A stretch of DNA of 64,000 nt, from assembly GCF_016632365.1 (NCBI RefSeq), contig NZ_JAEPBH010000016.1, positions 16,680 through 80,679 of the forward strand, given 5' to 3'. Within the stretch, counting starts at the first letter, position 1, and each line of letters starts with the position of its first letter. The position numbers were made by a program, and so were the translations under genes. The notes beneath the pieces were generated by a model. The model was not told the origin of the DNA and did not search any database. It worked only from the letters and a program-made list of their open reading frames with translations. The DNA comes from Tenebrionibacter intestinalis. Lineage in GTDB: Bacteria > Pseudomonadota > Gammaproteobacteria > Enterobacterales > Enterobacteriaceae. This document shows, one piece after another, positions 53,269 to 64,000 of this stretch.

Positions 53269-56200
53269 TGCAGGTATTACCTCCTGGCGCAACGGGCGGG
53301 CCGTCCCGCCTGTTTATCCTGCGCCCTGTCGCGACGACGCTTATAATGATAGCGATTATGCTGGCCGGGATAATTGGCTACCGTTTCCTGCCCGTCTCCG
53401 CCCTGCCGGAAGTGGACTACCCAACGATTCAGGTCGCCACGCTATATCCGGGCGCCAGCCCGGACGTGGTGACATCGGCGATTACCGCGCCGCTGGAGCG
53501 CCAGTTCGGCCAGATGTCGGGCCTTAAACAAATGTCCTCTCAGAGCGCAGGCGGCGCCTCGGTCATCACACTACAGTTCCAGTTAACGCTGCCGCTCGAC
53601 GTGGCGGAGCAGGAAGTACAGGCGGCGATCAACGCCGCCGCCAATCTGTTGCCCTCCGATCTGCCGAACCCGCCGGTCTACAGCAAAGTTAACCCGGCCG
53701 ACCCCCCTGTTATGACGCTCGCCGTCACCTCTACCGCCCTGCCCATGACCCAGGTGCAGGATATGGTGGAAACGCGCGTAGCGCAGAAAATTTCCCAGGT
53801 TTCCGGCGTCGGGCTGGTTACGCTCTCTGGCGGTCAGCGCCCGGCTGTGCGCGTAAAGCTCAACGCCCCGGCGCTGGCGGCGCTCGGGCTAACCAGCGAA
53901 ACGGTGCGCACGGCAATAACGGCTGCCAACGTCAACTCGGCCAAAGGCAGTCTCGACGGCCCAACGCGGGCGATAACGCTGTCTGCTAACGATCAGATGA
54001 AATCCGCCAGCGACTACCGCCAGCTTATTATCGCTTACCAGAACGGCGCGCCGGTACGCCTTGGCGACGTGGCGACGGTAGAACAGGGCGCGGAAAACCG
54101 CTGGCTGGGCGCCTGGGCCAACGGCCAGCAGGCCATTGTGATGAACGTCCAGCGCCAGCCGGGCGCGAACATTATCAACACCGCCGATAACATTCGCGCG
54201 CTGCTGCCCACGCTTAAAGAGAGTCTGCCGAAATCGGTGAAGATTGATTTGCTCACCGACCGCACCACGAATATTCGCGCCTCTGTGACCGATACGCAAT
54301 TTGAACTCATGCTCGCTATCGCATTGGTCGTGATGATAATCTACCTGTTTTTGCGCAATATTCCGGCGACTATCATCCCCGGCGTAGCGGTGCCGCTATC
54401 GCTGGTGGGCACATTTGCGGCGATGGTGTTCCTTGATTTCTCCATCAACAACCTGACGCTGATGGCGCTGACCATCGCTACCGGGTTTGTGGTGGACGAC
54501 GCCATTGTGGTTATTGAAAACATTTCACGCTATATCGAAAAAGGCGAAAAGCCGCTGGCGGCGGCGCTAAAGGGCGCGGGAGAAATTGGTTTTACCATTA
54601 TCTCCCTCACCTTTTCGCTTATTGCGGTGCTGATTCCGCTGCTGTTTATGGGCGATATTGTCGGCCGCCTGTTTCGCGAATTCGCCGTCACGCTGGCGGT
54701 GGCAATACTGATTTCCGCTGTGGTATCGCTAACGCTCACGCCAATGATGTGCGCGCGCATGCTGAGCTATACCTCTTTGCGCAAGCAGAACCGCTTCTCG
54801 GCGGCCAGCGAGCGCATATTTGACCGCATTATCGCACTCTATGGCCGCGTCCTGACGCGCGTGCTAAGCCATCCGTGGTTAACGCTGGGCGTCGCCGTTG
54901 GCACGCTGCTGCTGACTGTGCTGCTGTGGGTATTTATCCCCAAAGGCTTCTTCCCTGTACAGGACAACGGCATTATCCAGGGCACGCTACAGGCCCCGCA
55001 ATCGGTCTCTTTCGCCAGCATGGCCGAGCGTCAGCGAAAAGTGGCGGACATTATTCGCCGCGATCCGGCGGTGGAAAGCCTGACGTCATTCATCGGCGTT
55101 GATGGCGCCAACCCGTCGCTCAACAGCGGCCGCCTGCAAATTAACCTCAAGGCGCTGAGCGAACGCGATGACCGCGTGGCGAAGGTCATCGAACGGCTAC
55201 AAAACAGCGTGGCGGAGGTTGCCGGGGTCACGCTCTATCTGCAACCGGTTCAGGATTTAACTATCGATACCCAGGTCAGCCGCACCCAGTATCAGTTTAC
55301 GTTACAGGCCACGTCCCTTGACGAACTCAGCGTCTGGGTGCCAAAGCTTATGGAAAAACTGCGCACGCTGGCGCAGCTCTCTGACGTCAGCAGCGACTGG
55401 CAGGACAAAGGCCTGGTCGCTTACGTCAACGTCGATCGCGACAGCGCCAGTCGCCTGGGCATCAGTATGGCGGACGTAGATAACGCACTGTATAACGCCT
55501 TCGGCCAGCGTCTTATCTCCACTATTTATACCCAGGCCAATCAATATCGGGTCGTGCTGGAGCACGATACGGCAACCACGCCGGGGCTGGCGGCGCTTGA
55601 TAACATTCGCCTTGCCAGCCGCGACGGCGCCAGCGTACCGCTAAGCGCCATTGCCGCCGTCGAGCAACGCTTTGGGCCGCTGACGATAAACCATCTCGAT
55701 CAGTTCCCGTCCACCACGATTTCATTCAACGTGCCGCAGAATTATTCACTGGGCGATGCCGTTGACGCTATTACCGCCGCCGAAAAATCGCTGGCTTTTC
55801 CAGGCGACATCACCACCGCCTTTCAGGGCAGTACGCTGGCATTTCAGGCGGCGCTCGGCAGCACCGTGTGGCTCATTGTGGCTTCGGTGGTGGCGATGTA
55901 CATCGTACTCGGCGTGCTCTATGAGAGTTTTATTCACCCTATCACTATTCTCTCCACCCTGCCCACGGCGGGCGTGGGCGCGCTGCTGGCGCTGTGGCTG
56001 GCGGGCAGCTCGCTGGACGTTATCGCCATTATCGGCATCATTTTGCTTATCGGCATTGTGAAGAAAAACGCCATCATGATGATCGACTTCGCGCTGGCGG
56101 CGGAGCGCGAACAGGGCATGGCGCCGTATAACGCCATTTACCAGGCCTGTCTGCTGCGCTTTCGCCCGATCCTGATGACCACGCTGGCGGCCCTGCTCGG

Positions 56201-56390
56201 CGCGCTGCCGCTGATGCTCAGCACCGGCGTCGGCGCTGAACTGCGCCGACCGCTCGGTATCGCTATGGTGGGCGGCCTGCTGCTTAGCCAGGTGCTGACG
56301 CTCTTTACCACGCCGGTCATTTACCTGCTCTTTGATCGCCTCTCGCTGTGGACACGAAACCGCTTCGCGCGGCGCGAGGAGGATGCGTAA
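53268..56390 (+). CDS. mdtB: RND multidrug efflux pump subunit MdtB
   Basis: 1040 residues, the E. coli length, an inner-membrane RND transporter with 12 membrane segments and two large periplasmic loops. Family motifs include '[25 protein letters not shown]' in TM4, with the proton-relay Asp pair, and '[22 protein letters not shown]' in TM10. MdtB and MdtC assemble as a mixed B2C trimer. It overlaps mdtA by one base and abuts mdtC. Confidence 0.97.
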   Translation: MQVLPPGATGGPSRLFILRPVATTLIMIAIMLAGIIGYRFLPVSALPEVDYPTIQVATLYPGASPDVVTSAITAPLERQFGQMSGLKQMSSQSAGGASVITLQFQLTLPLDVAEQEVQAAINAAANLLPSDLPNPPVYSKVNPADPPVMTLAVTSTALPMTQVQDMVETRVAQKISQVSGVGLVTLSGGQRPAVRVKLNAPALAALGLTSETVRTAITAANVNSAKGSLDGPTRAITLSANDQMKSASDYRQLIIAYQNGAPVRLGDVATVEQGAENRWLGAWANGQQAIVMNVQRQPGANIINTADNIRALLPTLKESLPKSVKIDLLTDRTTNIRASVTDTQFELMLAIALVVMIIYLFLRNIPATIIPGVAVPLSLVGTFAAMVFLDFSINNLTLMALTIATGFVVDDAIVVIENISRYIEKGEKPLAAALKGAGEIGFTIISLTFSLIAVLIPLLFMGDIVGRLFREFAVTLAVAILISAVVSLTLTPMMCARMLSYTSLRKQNRFSAASERIFDRIIALYGRVLTRVLSHPWLTLGVAVGTLLLTVLLWVFIPKGFFPVQDNGIIQGTLQAPQSVSFASMAERQRKVADIIRRDPAVESLTSFIGVDGANPSLNSGRLQINLKALSERDDRVAKVIERLQNSVAEVAGVTLYLQPVQDLTIDTQVSRTQYQFTLQATSLDELSVWVPKLMEKLRTLAQLSDVSSDWQDKGLVAYVNVDRDSASRLGISMADVDNALYNAFGQRLISTIYTQANQYRVVLEHDTATTPGLAALDNIRLASRDGASVPLSAIAAVEQRFGPLTINHLDQFPSTTISFNVPQNYSLGDAVDAITAAEKSLAFPGDITTAFQGSTLAFQAALGSTVWLIVASVVAMYIVLGVLYESFIHPITILSTLPTAGVGALLALWLAGSSLDVIAIIGIILLIGIVKKNAIMMIDFALAAEREQGMAPYNAIYQACLLRFRPILMTTLAALLGALPLMLSTGVGAELRRPLGIAMVGGLLLSQVLTLFTTPVIYLLFDRLSLWTRNRFARREEDA

Positions 56391-59300
56391 GTGAAGTTTT
56401 TCGCGCTCTTCATTCACCGCCCGGTGGCGACCATTCTGCTGAGCATCGCCATTACCCTGTGCGGCGCGCTCGGCTTTCGACTGCTGCCGGTAGCGCCGCT
56501 GCCGCAGGTGGATTTCCCGGTTATTATGATAAGCGCCTCACTGCCCGGCGCATCGCCGGAAACGATGGCGTCATCGGTCGCCACGCCGCTGGAGCGTTCG
56601 CTGGGCCGCATTGCCGGGGTAAACGAAATGACCTCGTCAAGCTCCCTTGGCAGCACGCGCATTATTTTACAGTTCGACTTTAACCGCGATATCAATGGCG
56701 CGGCGCGCGACGTGCAGGCGGCGATTAACGCCGCGCAAAGCCTGCTGCCCAGCGGCATGCCGGGGCGTCCGAGCTGGCGCAAGGCCAACCCGGCGGACAT
56801 GCCAGTCATGATCCTGACGCTGACGTCTGATACCTACACGCAGGGCCAGCTTTACGATTTTGCCTCCACCCAGCTTGCGCAAACTCTCGCGCAGATAGAC
56901 GGCGTGGGCGACGTCAGCGTAGGCGGCAGCTCATTGCCTGCGGTACGCGTGGCGCTGAACCCGCAGGCGCTGTTTAACCAGGGCGTTTCACTGGATGCGG
57001 TGCGCGCCGCCATCAGCAATGCAAACGTGCGACGTCCGCAGGGCGCGCTGGAGGACGCCAACACGCGCTGGCAGTTGCAAACCAACGACGAGCGCAAAAC
57101 TGCCGCGCAGTACGCGCCGCTGATAGTGCATTACAACAATGGCGCAGCGGTGCGCCTTAGCGATGTCGCGACGGTCACCGATGCCGTGCAGGATGTGCGC
57201 AACGCCGGTATGGCCAATGCGAAACCGGCAATTTTGCTGATGGTGCGCAAAACGCCGGAGGCCAACATCATCCAGACTGTTGACCGCATCCGCGAAAAAA
57301 TGCCGGCGCTGCGCGAAAATATCCCTGCCGCCATCGACTTTCAGGTGGCGATGGATCGCTCCCCGACTATTCGCGCGTCGCTGGCGGAGGTGGAACAGAT
57401 GCTGATTATCTCAGTAGCGCTGGTAATTGTGGTCGTGTTCCTGTTTTTACGCTCCGCACGCGCAACGTTTATCCCCGCCGTGGCCGTGCCGGTATCGCTT
57501 ATCGGCACCTTCGCCGCTATGTACCTGTGCGGCTTTAGCCTTAATAACCTGTCGCTGATGGCGCTGACTATCGCCACCGGATTTGTGGTGGACGACGCCA
57601 TCGTGGTGCTGGAAAACATTGCCCGTCATATTGAAGCCGGCGTTAAACCATTACAGGCCGCGCTCCAGGGGGTACGTGAAGTGGGTTTTACCGTGCTGTC
57701 TATGAGCCTGTCGCTGGTGGCGGTATTTCTGCCGCTGCTGCTGATGAGCGGGCTGCCAGGCCGCCTGTTCCGGGAGTTTGCGGTCACGCTTTCGGTATCA
57801 ATGGGAATTTCGCTGGTAATATCGCTTACGCTTACGCCGATGATGAGCGGCTGGCTGCTGCGCGCACGCGGTAAAAAACGCCCAAACCACGGCGCCGGAA
57901 AGCTGTTTAACCGCCTGCAACAAGGGTACGCCCGCTCGCTTAAGTGGGCGCTTAACCACGCCACGCTAACCGGTATGGCGCTGATTGCCACTATCGCGCT
58001 AAATATCTGGCTTTATATCGCTATCCCGAAAACCTTCTTCCCAACGCAGGACACGGGCGCGCTGATGGGCGGCATCCAGGGCGACCAGAGTATTTCCTTT
58101 CAGGCAATGCGCGGAAAGTTACAGGATTTCATGAAAATCATCCGCGAAGATCCGGCCGTGGATAACGTTGTTGGCTTTACCGGCGGTTCCAGGGTCAACA
58201 GCGGCAGTATGTTTATCACTCTTAAGCCGCTGACGGAACGCCGCGAAAGCGCGCAGCAGATTATTGACCGCCTGCGCGTAAAGCTTGCCAAAGAGCCAGG
58301 CGCAAGCCTGTTTATGATGGCAGTGCAGGATATCCGCGTCGGCGGACGCCAGTCCAACGCCAGTTATCAGTACACGTTGCTGTCAGACGATCTCTCGGCG
58401 TTGCGCGAATGGGAGCCGAAAATCCGCAAGGCGCTGGCGGCGCTGCCGGAACTGGCTGATGTTAATTCCGACCGGGAAGACAGCGGGGCGGAAATGGCGC
58501 TGGAATATGACCGCGAAACCATGTCGCGTCTGGGCATCGACGTGTCGGCGGCCAATAGCCTGCTCAACAACGCCTTCGGCCAGCGCCAGATTTCCACGAT
58601 TTACCAGCCGCTAAACCAGTATAAAGTCGTCATGGAGGTCGACCCGCGCTACACCCAGGACGTTAGCGCGCTGGATAGCATGTTTGTTATCAACGCCGAC
58701 GGCAAAGCCATCCCGCTGTCTTACTTCGCCAAGTGGGCGCCGGCCAACGCGCCGCTGTCGGTGAACCACCAGGGGCTGTCGGCGGCGTCGACTATCGCGT
58801 TTAACCTGCCGTCCGGGGTATCGCTGTCCGAAGCCAGCGAAGCCATTGATCGCGCAATGACCTCGCTTGGCGTACCAGGCAGCGTGCGCGGCACCTGGTC
58901 CGGCACCGCGCAGCTTTTCCAGGACACGATGAAGTCACAACTGCTGCTGATTCTGGCCGCCATCGCCACGGTCTATATCGTGCTGGGGATACTGTATGAA
59001 AGCTACGTCCACCCGCTGACCATTCTCTCCACGCTGCCGTCGGCGGGCGTAGGCGCGTTGCTGGCGCTGGCGCTGTTCGATGCGCCGTTCAGTCTGATTG
59101 CGCTTATCGGCATCATGCTGCTTATCGGCATCGTGAAAAAGAATGCCATTATGATGGTCGATTTTGCCATTGACGCCCAACGACGCGGCGATCTCAGTCC
59201 GCAGGAGGCCATTTTCCAGGCCTGCCTGCTGCGCTTTCGCCCCATTATGATGACCACGCTGGCGGCCCTGTTCGGCGCGCTGCCGCTGGTGCTGACCAGC

Positions 59301-59474
59301 GGCGACGGCGCGGAACTGCGACAGCCGCTCGGTATAACGATTGTCGGCGGGCTGGCGGTAAGCCAGCTTCTGACGCTCTATACTACGCCGGTCGTTTATT
59401 TGTTCTTTGACCGCCTGCGGCTGCGCTTTCGCCGTCGTACCCCGCAAGCCCAGGCGCTGAAACCAGGTAAGTAG
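56391..59474 (+). CDS. mdtC: RND multidrug efflux pump subunit MdtC
   Basis: 1027 residues with a GTG start immediately after the mdtB stop codon; E. coli MdtC has 1025. RND family with 12 membrane segments. '[22 protein letters not shown]' carries the TM4 Asp pair, and '[22 protein letters not shown]' is in TM10. In the MdtB2C complex the two subunits have different roles in proton use and drug binding. It is followed by mdtD after 3 bases. Confidence 0.97.
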   Translation: MKFFALFIHRPVATILLSIAITLCGALGFRLLPVAPLPQVDFPVIMISASLPGASPETMASSVATPLERSLGRIAGVNEMTSSSSLGSTRIILQFDFNRDINGAARDVQAAINAAQSLLPSGMPGRPSWRKANPADMPVMILTLTSDTYTQGQLYDFASTQLAQTLAQIDGVGDVSVGGSSLPAVRVALNPQALFNQGVSLDAVRAAISNANVRRPQGALEDANTRWQLQTNDERKTAAQYAPLIVHYNNGAAVRLSDVATVTDAVQDVRNAGMANAKPAILLMVRKTPEANIIQTVDRIREKMPALRENIPAAIDFQVAMDRSPTIRASLAEVEQMLIISVALVIVVVFLFLRSARATFIPAVAVPVSLIGTFAAMYLCGFSLNNLSLMALTIATGFVVDDAIVVLENIARHIEAGVKPLQAALQGVREVGFTVLSMSLSLVAVFLPLLLMSGLPGRLFREFAVTLSVSMGISLVISLTLTPMMSGWLLRARGKKRPNHGAGKLFNRLQQGYARSLKWALNHATLTGMALIATIALNIWLYIAIPKTFFPTQDTGALMGGIQGDQSISFQAMRGKLQDFMKIIREDPAVDNVVGFTGGSRVNSGSMFITLKPLTERRESAQQIIDRLRVKLAKEPGASLFMMAVQDIRVGGRQSNASYQYTLLSDDLSALREWEPKIRKALAALPELADVNSDREDSGAEMALEYDRETMSRLGIDVSAANSLLNNAFGQRQISTIYQPLNQYKVVMEVDPRYTQDVSALDSMFVINADGKAIPLSYFAKWAPANAPLSVNHQGLSAASTIAFNLPSGVSLSEASEAIDRAMTSLGVPGSVRGTWSGTAQLFQDTMKSQLLLILAAIATVYIVLGILYESYVHPLTILSTLPSAGVGALLALALFDAPFSLIALIGIMLLIGIVKKNAIMMVDFAIDAQRRGDLSPQEAIFQACLLRFRPIMMTTLAALFGALPLVLTSGDGAELRQPLGITIVGGLAVSQLLTLYTTPVVYLFFDRLRLRFRRRTPQAQALKPGK

Positions 59475-59477
59475 CCG

Positions 59478-60893
59478 ATGAACGCGTTTCCCAACACCGT
59501 GCGCTGGCAGCTATGGATCGTTGCTTTTGGCTTTTTTATGCAGTCGCTGGATACGACAATCGTTAATACCGCCCTGCCCGCAATGGCGCAAAGCCTTGGG
59601 GAAAGCCCGCTTCATATGCACCGGGTTATCGTCTCCTATGTACTGACGGTCGCCGTGATGCTGCCCGCCAGCGGCTGGCTGGCGGATCGCGTGGGGGTAC
59701 GCAATGTTTTCTGCGCGGCTATTGTCATATTTACTCTCGGTTCGCTGCTGTGCGCCCGCTCATCCTCGCTGGATATGCTTATTGCCTCGCGCGTGGTGCA
59801 AGGCATCGGCGGGGCCATGATGGTGCCGGTAGGCAGGCTGACGGTGATGAAAATTGTGCCGCGCGCGCAATACATGGCGGCGATGACGTTTGTCACGCTG
59901 CCAGGCCAGGTAGGGCCGTTGCTCGGCCCGGCGCTGGGCGGGCTGTTGGTGGAATACGCCTCCTGGCACTGGATCTTCCTGATCAATCTGCCGGTGGGCA
60001 TTGCAGGGTGCATCGCCACGCTGCTATTGATGCCTAACTACACCATGCAAACGCGTCGCTTCGACTTTCCCGGCTTCCTGCTGCTGGCGTTCGGTATGGC
60101 GGCGCTGACCGTCGCGCTCGACGCCAGCAGAGGAGCGGAGCTGGCCGCCTCCTGGCTATGGGTGCTGGCGGCGGCAGGCGCGACGGCGCTATTACTGTAT
60201 ATCCGCCACGCGCGCGGGCGCGAATCCGCGCTGTTCAGCCTGACGTTATTTAACACAAAAACCTACGCGCTGGGGCTTGCCGGCAGCCTGTTCGCCCGCA
60301 TCGGCAGCGGTATGCTGCCGTTTATGACCCCGGTCTTTTTGCAGGTGGGCCTTGGCTTTTCCCCCTTTCAGGCCGGGCTGATGATGATCCCGATGGTGCT
60401 CGGCAGTATGGGGATGAAGCGTTTTGTGGTACAGGTAGTAAACCGCTTCGGTTATCGTAATGTGTTGGTGGCCGCCACGCTGGGGCTTGGCGTTATCAGC
60501 CTGCTGTTCATGGCCGTGGGCCTGCTGGGCTGGACGGCGCTATTACCGCTGGTCCTGTTTGCCCTGGGGATGGTCAACGCCATGCGCTTTTCCTCCATGA
60601 ATACCCTGACGCTCAAAGACCTGCCGGACGCGCTTGCCAGCAGCGGCAACAGCCTGCTGTCGATAGTGATGCAACTTGCCATGAGCACCGGCGTCACCAT
60701 CGCCGGACTGCTGCTTGGGCTGTACGGCCATCAGCATATCGCCGTCAGCGGGGAGGCGGCCCATAGCGTGTTCCTTTATACCTGGATTACAATCGCAGTC
60801 ATTATCGCCCTGCCGGCGCTGCTGTTTGCGCGCGTGCCGAAAGACAACAGTAAAAACGCCGTCCTTGCGCGGCGCAAAAGGAGTCGTAAATGA
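59478..60893 (+). CDS. mdtD: MdtD (IceT), DHA2-type MFS transporter
   Basis: 471 residues (E. coli 471), with about 14 membrane segments of the major facilitator superfamily. '[21 protein letters not shown]' at about 16-36 is the DHA2 signature, and '[13 protein letters not shown]' is motif A. In E. coli it is reported to export citrate-iron and is not required for MdtABC efflux. Its TGA overlaps the baeS ATG by 4 bases. Confidence 0.94.
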   Translation: MNAFPNTVRWQLWIVAFGFFMQSLDTTIVNTALPAMAQSLGESPLHMHRVIVSYVLTVAVMLPASGWLADRVGVRNVFCAAIVIFTLGSLLCARSSSLDMLIASRVVQGIGGAMMVPVGRLTVMKIVPRAQYMAAMTFVTLPGQVGPLLGPALGGLLVEYASWHWIFLINLPVGIAGCIATLLLMPNYTMQTRRFDFPGFLLLAFGMAALTVALDASRGAELAASWLWVLAAAGATALLLYIRHARGRESALFSLTLFNTKTYALGLAGSLFARIGSGMLPFMTPVFLQVGLGFSPFQAGLMMIPMVLGSMGMKRFVVQVVNRFGYRNVLVAATLGLGVISLLFMAVGLLGWTALLPLVLFALGMVNAMRFSSMNTLTLKDLPDALASSGNSLLSIVMQLAMSTGVTIAGLLLGLYGHQHIAVSGEAAHSVFLYTWITIAVIIALPALLFARVPKDNSKNAVLARRKRSRK

Positions 60894-62284
60894 CGCGCTG
60901 GCGGCCCGGCATTACCGGCAAGCTGTTCTTTGCCATTTTAGGCACCTGCATTCTGGTGCTGGTACTGATGCACTGGGCGGTGCGTTTAAGCTTTGAGCGT
61001 GGTTTTATCGACTATATCAAACATGGCAACGAGCAGCGCCTCGCGTTATTAAGCGATGCGCTTGCCGAACAGTACGCCCGGCAAGGCGACTGGCATTTTC
61101 TGCGCCACAACGACAAATACATCTTCAGGCTACTGCGCTCGTTCGACCGTGAACCGGAGACTAACCTGGACATGCCGCCGCACGGCTGGCGCACCCAGTT
61201 CTGGGTGACCGATCGGCGTAACGCGCGCCTTGTCGGGCCGCCGGGGCCGATTCCGACAGACGGCATGCGCCGGGAAATTGTTGTGGCGGGCCAGAACGTA
61301 GGCTGGGTAATCGCCTCGCCGGTGGAACGCCTGACGCGCAGCACCGACATCAACTTTGATAAACAGCAGCGGCGTACCAGTTGGCTTATTGTCGGGCTGT
61401 CGATTCTGCTGGCCGCCGGGGCAACCTTCCCACTGGCGCGCGGACTGCTGCGCCCGGTAAAAAAACTGGTGGAAGGCACCCACCGCCTGGCGGCCGGCGA
61501 TTTCTCCACCCGCGTTGCCGCGCCGGGCAAAGATGAGCTTGGGCGACTGGCGCAGGATTTTAACCAACTTGCCAGCACGCTTGAGAAAAACCAGCAGATG
61601 CGGCGTGATTTTATGGCCGATATTTCTCACGAACTGCGCACCCCGCTTGCGGTGCTGCGCGGCGAACTGGAGGCCATACAGGACGGCGTACGCAGCTTCA
61701 CGCCGGAAACCCTCGCGTCGTTGCAAATGGAAGTAGGCACGCTGTCAAAGCTGGTAGACGATCTGCACCAGCTTTCCCTGTCCGATGAAGGCGCGCTGGC
61801 TTATCAGAAAGCGCCGCTGGATATGGTCGCGTTGCTGGAAGTGGCGGCAGGCGCGTTCAGGGAACGCTTTCGCAGCCGCCAACTGGCAATAGAGCTGGCG
61901 CTACCGGAGCATGTCACCCTTTTCGGCGACAGCGATCGCCTCTCGCAGTTGTTTAATAACCTGCTGGAAAACAGCCTGCGTTATACCGACGCAGGCGGCA
62001 AATTGCTGATTAGCGGCGAAACCCGCGCAAACGCGTTTATACTGACGTTCGCCGATAGCGCACCGGGGGTCAGCGACGAGCAACTTGCCCGGCTTTTTGA
62101 GCGGTTTTACCGTGCCGAAGGCTCGCGCAACCGCGCCAGCGGCGGCTCCGGGCTGGGGTTGGCCATCTGTCAGAACATTGTGGAAGCCCACGGCGGCTGC
62201 CTGAGCGCCGCTCACTCCCACTCCGGCGGCGTGAGCATTCGCGTAGCGTTACCGCTTAACCCTGAGTTGCAGAGGAACGTATGA
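60890..62284 (+). CDS. baeS: Envelope-stress sensor histidine kinase BaeS
   Basis: 464 residues (E. coli 467). It has membrane segments at about 10-33 and 168-188 around a periplasmic domain of about 130 residues, then HAMP (about 190-240). The HisKA phospho-acceptor His is at about 247 in '[15 protein letters not shown]'. The ATPase domain has N, G1 and G2 boxes ('[10 protein letters not shown]', 'DSAPGVSD', '[10 protein letters not shown]'). It senses envelope damage and toxic compounds such as indole, flavonoids and metals in E. coli. It is coupled to mdtD and baeR by ATGA overlaps. Confidence 0.96.
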   Translation: MTRWRPGITGKLFFAILGTCILVLVLMHWAVRLSFERGFIDYIKHGNEQRLALLSDALAEQYARQGDWHFLRHNDKYIFRLLRSFDREPETNLDMPPHGWRTQFWVTDRRNARLVGPPGPIPTDGMRREIVVAGQNVGWVIASPVERLTRSTDINFDKQQRRTSWLIVGLSILLAAGATFPLARGLLRPVKKLVEGTHRLAAGDFSTRVAAPGKDELGRLAQDFNQLASTLEKNQQMRRDFMADISHELRTPLAVLRGELEAIQDGVRSFTPETLASLQMEVGTLSKLVDDLHQLSLSDEGALAYQKAPLDMVALLEVAAGAFRERFRSRQLAIELALPEHVTLFGDSDRLSQLFNNLLENSLRYTDAGGKLLISGETRANAFILTFADSAPGVSDEQLARLFERFYRAEGSRNRASGGSGLGLAICQNIVEAHGGCLSAAHSHSGGVSIRVALPLNPELQRNV

Positions 62285-63003
62285 CTGAATTTCCATTAGA
62301 TGATAATGCGCCACGCATTCTGATTGTTGAGGATGAGCCGAAGCTTGGCCAGTTGCTCATCGACTACCTGCGCGCTGCAAGCTACGCCCCGACGCTTATC
62401 ACCCACGGAAACGCGGTGCTGGCGGCCGTAAAACAAACGCCGCCGGACCTTATTTTGCTGGATCTGATGCTGCCAGGTACCGATGGCCTGACCCTGTGCC
62501 GGGAGATCCGCCGCTTTTCTGAGGTGCCGATTGTCATGGTTACCGCCAGAGTGGAAGAGATTGACCGCCTGCTGGGGCTTGAGATCGGCGCCGATGACTA
62601 CATCTGTAAACCCTACAGCCCGCGTGAAGTCGTCGCGCGCGTAAAAACTATTCTGCGCCGCTGCCGCCCGCAGCGCGAAGAGCGGGCTGCAGGCGAAAAC
62701 GCGCCGCTTATCATTGACGAAGGCCGCTTCCAGGCAAGCTGGCGCGATAAGGTGTTGGATTTGACTCCCGCCGAATTCCGGCTGCTCAAGACCCTTGCCA
62801 CCGAGCCAGGCAAGGTCTTTTCCCGCGAACAGTTGCTTAACCATTTATATGATGATTATCGGGTAGTAACTGACCGCACCATCGACAGCCATATCAAAAA
62901 CCTGCGCCGCAAGCTCGAAGCGCGGGATGCCGAACAGCCGTTTATTCGCGCAGTCTACGGCGTGGGTTACCGCTGGGAGGCGCAGGCAGGCCAGGTGATT
63001 TAA
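62281..63003 (+). CDS. baeR: Response regulator BaeR (OmpR/PhoB family)
   Basis: 240 residues, the E. coli length. The receiver domain has the phospho-acceptor Asp61 in '[12 protein letters not shown]' and the conserved Lys in '[11 protein letters not shown]'. The C-terminal winged-helix domain has '[17 protein letters not shown]' and '[17 protein letters not shown]'. It activates mdtABCD, spy and acrD in E. coli. It is the last gene of the operon. In E. coli yegP and trhP follow; here an AT-rich insert with small genes follows. Confidence 0.97.
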   Translation: MTEFPLDDNAPRILIVEDEPKLGQLLIDYLRAASYAPTLITHGNAVLAAVKQTPPDLILLDLMLPGTDGLTLCREIRRFSEVPIVMVTARVEEIDRLLGLEIGADDYICKPYSPREVVARVKTILRRCRPQREERAAGENAPLIIDEGRFQASWRDKVLDLTPAEFRLLKTLATEPGKVFSREQLLNHLYDDYRVVTDRTIDSHIKNLRRKLEARDAEQPFIRAVYGVGYRWEAQAGQVI

Positions 63004-63031
63004 CGCACACAGCCGTTATCAAATAACATAA

Positions 63032-63047
63032 GGGCGGAAAACCGCCC
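63032..63047 (+). terminator. Hairpin behind baeR
   Basis: GGGCGG-AAAA-CCGCCC, 28 bases past the baeR stop. It is a tight stem with no T-run, and possibly the 3' end of the mdt-bae transcript. Confidence 0.5.
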
Positions 63048-63332
63048 AATAAGCATCACCTGCTGGCAATATTAATTTTCCGCGTTAAATATGTCACCTC
63101 TGCGTATTCAGCCATTAATCAATCTCTTTTCTCAATACATTTAGAAAATAAAATAACAGATTGCCAGTATTCACCAATGCCTCTTACGGGAAAAATCCAT
63201 ATTTACATTTAGTTACATTATTATATTTTTCTTTACCATGCCTTACATGTATTTTCCAAACGGCGTTCTGAAGTAATCTTCGGAATCAGCGAAAAACTGA
63301 CGATAAATAATAGTGTAGAGTAAGGATGCGTA
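63048..63332 (+). other. AT-rich upstream region of the small peptide gene
   Basis: About 285 bases, strongly AT-rich compared with baeR, with no frame of note. It probably contains the promoter of the peptide gene; several TATAAT-like stretches (for example near 63220) are possible, and none stands out. The composition change marks the edge of acquired DNA. Confidence 0.45.
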
Positions 63333-63647
63333 ATGAAAGAAATTACAACCTCACAATATACTATGATCGGCGGCGGTTTTGGTGGTACTTGTAGTGCGGG
63401 TGGCTCATCGGGTAATTGCTCTGGCGGGCACAGTGGAAGTAACAATAATGGGGGAAATGCGGGTAACAGGCCTTCATTCAGTGGTAATGGAAATCCACGT
63501 ATAGCAGATGGCAGAGGAAGGCCTGGAAGCGGTGTAATGGCTTACGGTGTCTTCTCATCCTCATCCCCTTCATACAGTATTTCTGGTGGCTGCACAGGAG
63601 GAAGACGCAGTAGCAAAGGTGCACAAAATTTCGGTACTCAGCGATAA
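63333..63647 (+). CDS. Candidate double-glycine-leader secreted peptide (microcin-like), Gly/Ser/Asn-rich
   Basis: 104 residues. The start MKEITTSQYTMIGGG fits the double-glycine leader pattern of class II microcins (colicin V starts MRTLTLNELDSVSGG): basic residue at 2, Ile/Thr at 4-5, a hydrophobic position 3-4 residues before GG. Cleavage after the GG at residues 13-14 would release about 90 residues, very rich in Gly, Ser and Asn, with three Cys (in GTCS, GNCS, GGCT) and a basic end. A good Shine-Dalgarno (AAGGA, 7 bases before ATG) precedes it, and a strong terminator follows. No C39-peptidase ABC transporter is in the window. Mature function is not known; bacteriocin is an inference from the leader and composition. 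Confidence 0.7.
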   Translation: MKEITTSQYTMIGGGFGGTCSAGGSSGNCSGGHSGSNNNGGNAGNRPSFSGNGNPRIADGRGRPGSGVMAYGVFSSSSPSYSISGGCTGGRRSSKGAQNFGTQR

Positions 63648-63668
63648 TTTAAACCTAAAAATAATCTG

Positions 63669-63697
63669 CCAGGTAGATATCCTGCCTGGTTTTTTTT
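63669..63697 (+). terminator. Strong intrinsic terminator between the peptide gene and the next gene
   Basis: CCAGGTAG-ATATC-CTGCCTGG is an 8-bp stem with one G-T pair and a 5-base loop, followed by eight T. It is 21 bases past the peptide stop and 14 bases before the next ATG, so the downstream gene would be expressed only by read-through. Confidence 0.9.
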
Positions 63698-63711
63698 CAG
63701 GATATAACATA

Positions 63712-63948
63712 ATGACTGAGATCTATGTTTTCTACTCAAAAGAACTGTCACTTAATGTTTATAACAAAAAAACATTATCTGCTGCTGACATAGAAAAACT
63801 AAACAAAGATGGTTTTAAGAAAATAAATATAGAATTTGATGCCGCCAACGAAAGTGAAGCCATTGATCAATTACTAAATCACTATAAAGTAAAAAAGAAT
63901 ACATTAGAGGACTTTAGAAAAGACGAATTAATCCCATCAGTAATATAG
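63712..63948 (+). CDS. Small acidic protein of unknown function, partner gene of the peptide
   Basis: 78 residues beginning MTEIYVFYSKELSLNVYNKK and ending KDELIPSVI. It is charged (many Lys, Asp and Glu), with no signal peptide or membrane segment, and looks like a small soluble alpha/beta protein. I do not recognise it. The ATG at 63712 has AGGA nine bases upstream; the longer frame from 63547 runs antisense to nothing but overlaps the peptide gene in another frame and is not credible. It lies just behind the peptide's terminator, which suggests a linked role such as immunity, although class II microcin immunity proteins are usually membrane proteins. Confidence 0.7.
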   Translation: MTEIYVFYSKELSLNVYNKKTLSAADIEKLNKDGFKKINIEFDAANESEAIDQLLNHYKVKKNTLEDFRKDELIPSVI

Positions 63949-64000
63949 GCTCTCATCTGTCGGAGACTGTAATTAAAATTGTGTAATTGCCTGTTTTTGA

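Noticed and set aside
63547..63948. 133-residue start for the last gene
   Set aside because: The extra 55 residues overlap the peptide gene out of frame and cross its terminator; the ATG at 63712 has a proper Shine-Dalgarno.
63333..63948. Confident call of a complete microcin plus immunity operon
   Set aside because: No exporter or modifying genes are visible and the second protein lacks membrane segments; only the leader, composition and arrangement support it.

Overview
The window is chromosomal DNA from a member of the order Enterobacterales. Gene content and protein sequences are closest to what I know from Escherichia coli K-12 and its relatives, but the local order and several losses show it is not E. 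coli. I cannot fix the genus from sequence alone. Most of the window is GC-rich. The O-antigen block (about 29.5-38.5 kb) and the last kilobase are visibly AT-rich, as expected for horizontally acquired DNA.

Layout. (1) 1-13.7 kb is the E. coli 25-minute block: lolD (cut by the window edge) and lolC, a decayed ycfT, mfd, ldtC, bhsA, ycfJ, ndh, and the operon hinT-ycfL-lpoB-thiK-nagZ-ycfP. (2) 13.7-14.2 kb is an intergenic stretch packed with hairpins. It marks a synteny junction with the E. coli 45-minute block. (3) 14.2-24.4 kb holds plaP, yeeZ and the complete histidine operon, with leader peptide, attenuator and hisGDCBHAFI. (4) 24.7-39.8 kb is the O-antigen locus between hisI and galF, all on the minus strand. 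Transcription starts behind galF at a JUMPstart/ops element and runs through a UDP-GlcNAc 2-epimerase, Wzx, three glycosyltransferases, UDP-galactopyranose mutase, Wzy and ugd. Then follow gnd, rmlB, rmlA and the chain-length regulator wzz. (5) 40.0-41.3 kb is the scar of the colanic acid cluster: broken pieces of wza, wzb and wcaM plus an orphan JUMPstart copy, with everything between wzb and wcaM deleted. (6) 41.8-63.0 kb holds yegH, asmA, dcd, udk, alkA, yegD, a chemoreceptor gene, and the mdtABCD-baeSR efflux and envelope-stress operon. (7) 63.0-64.0 kb is an AT-rich tail with a small Gly/Ser/Asn-rich peptide gene that has a double-glycine (microcin-type) leader, a strong terminator, and a 78-residue acidic protein gene.

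How the genes work together. The envelope theme is strong: lipoprotein export (LolCD), peptidoglycan crosslinking and recycling (LdtC, LpoB, NagZ), LPS O-antigen synthesis (UDP-ManNAc, UDP-GlcA and UDP-Galf precursors, three transferases, Wzx/Wzy/Wzz), and envelope stress plus multidrug efflux (BaeSR-MdtABCD). Colanic acid capsule synthesis from the usual locus has been lost.

The most interesting items are the candidate double-glycine peptide at 63.3 kb, the colanic acid deletion scar, a pair of related ~240-bp intergenic repeats (7.3 and 24.4 kb), and the O-antigen locus, whose predicted repeat unit contains galactofuranose. All identifications come from reading the sequence and remembered family sequences; no search was run.
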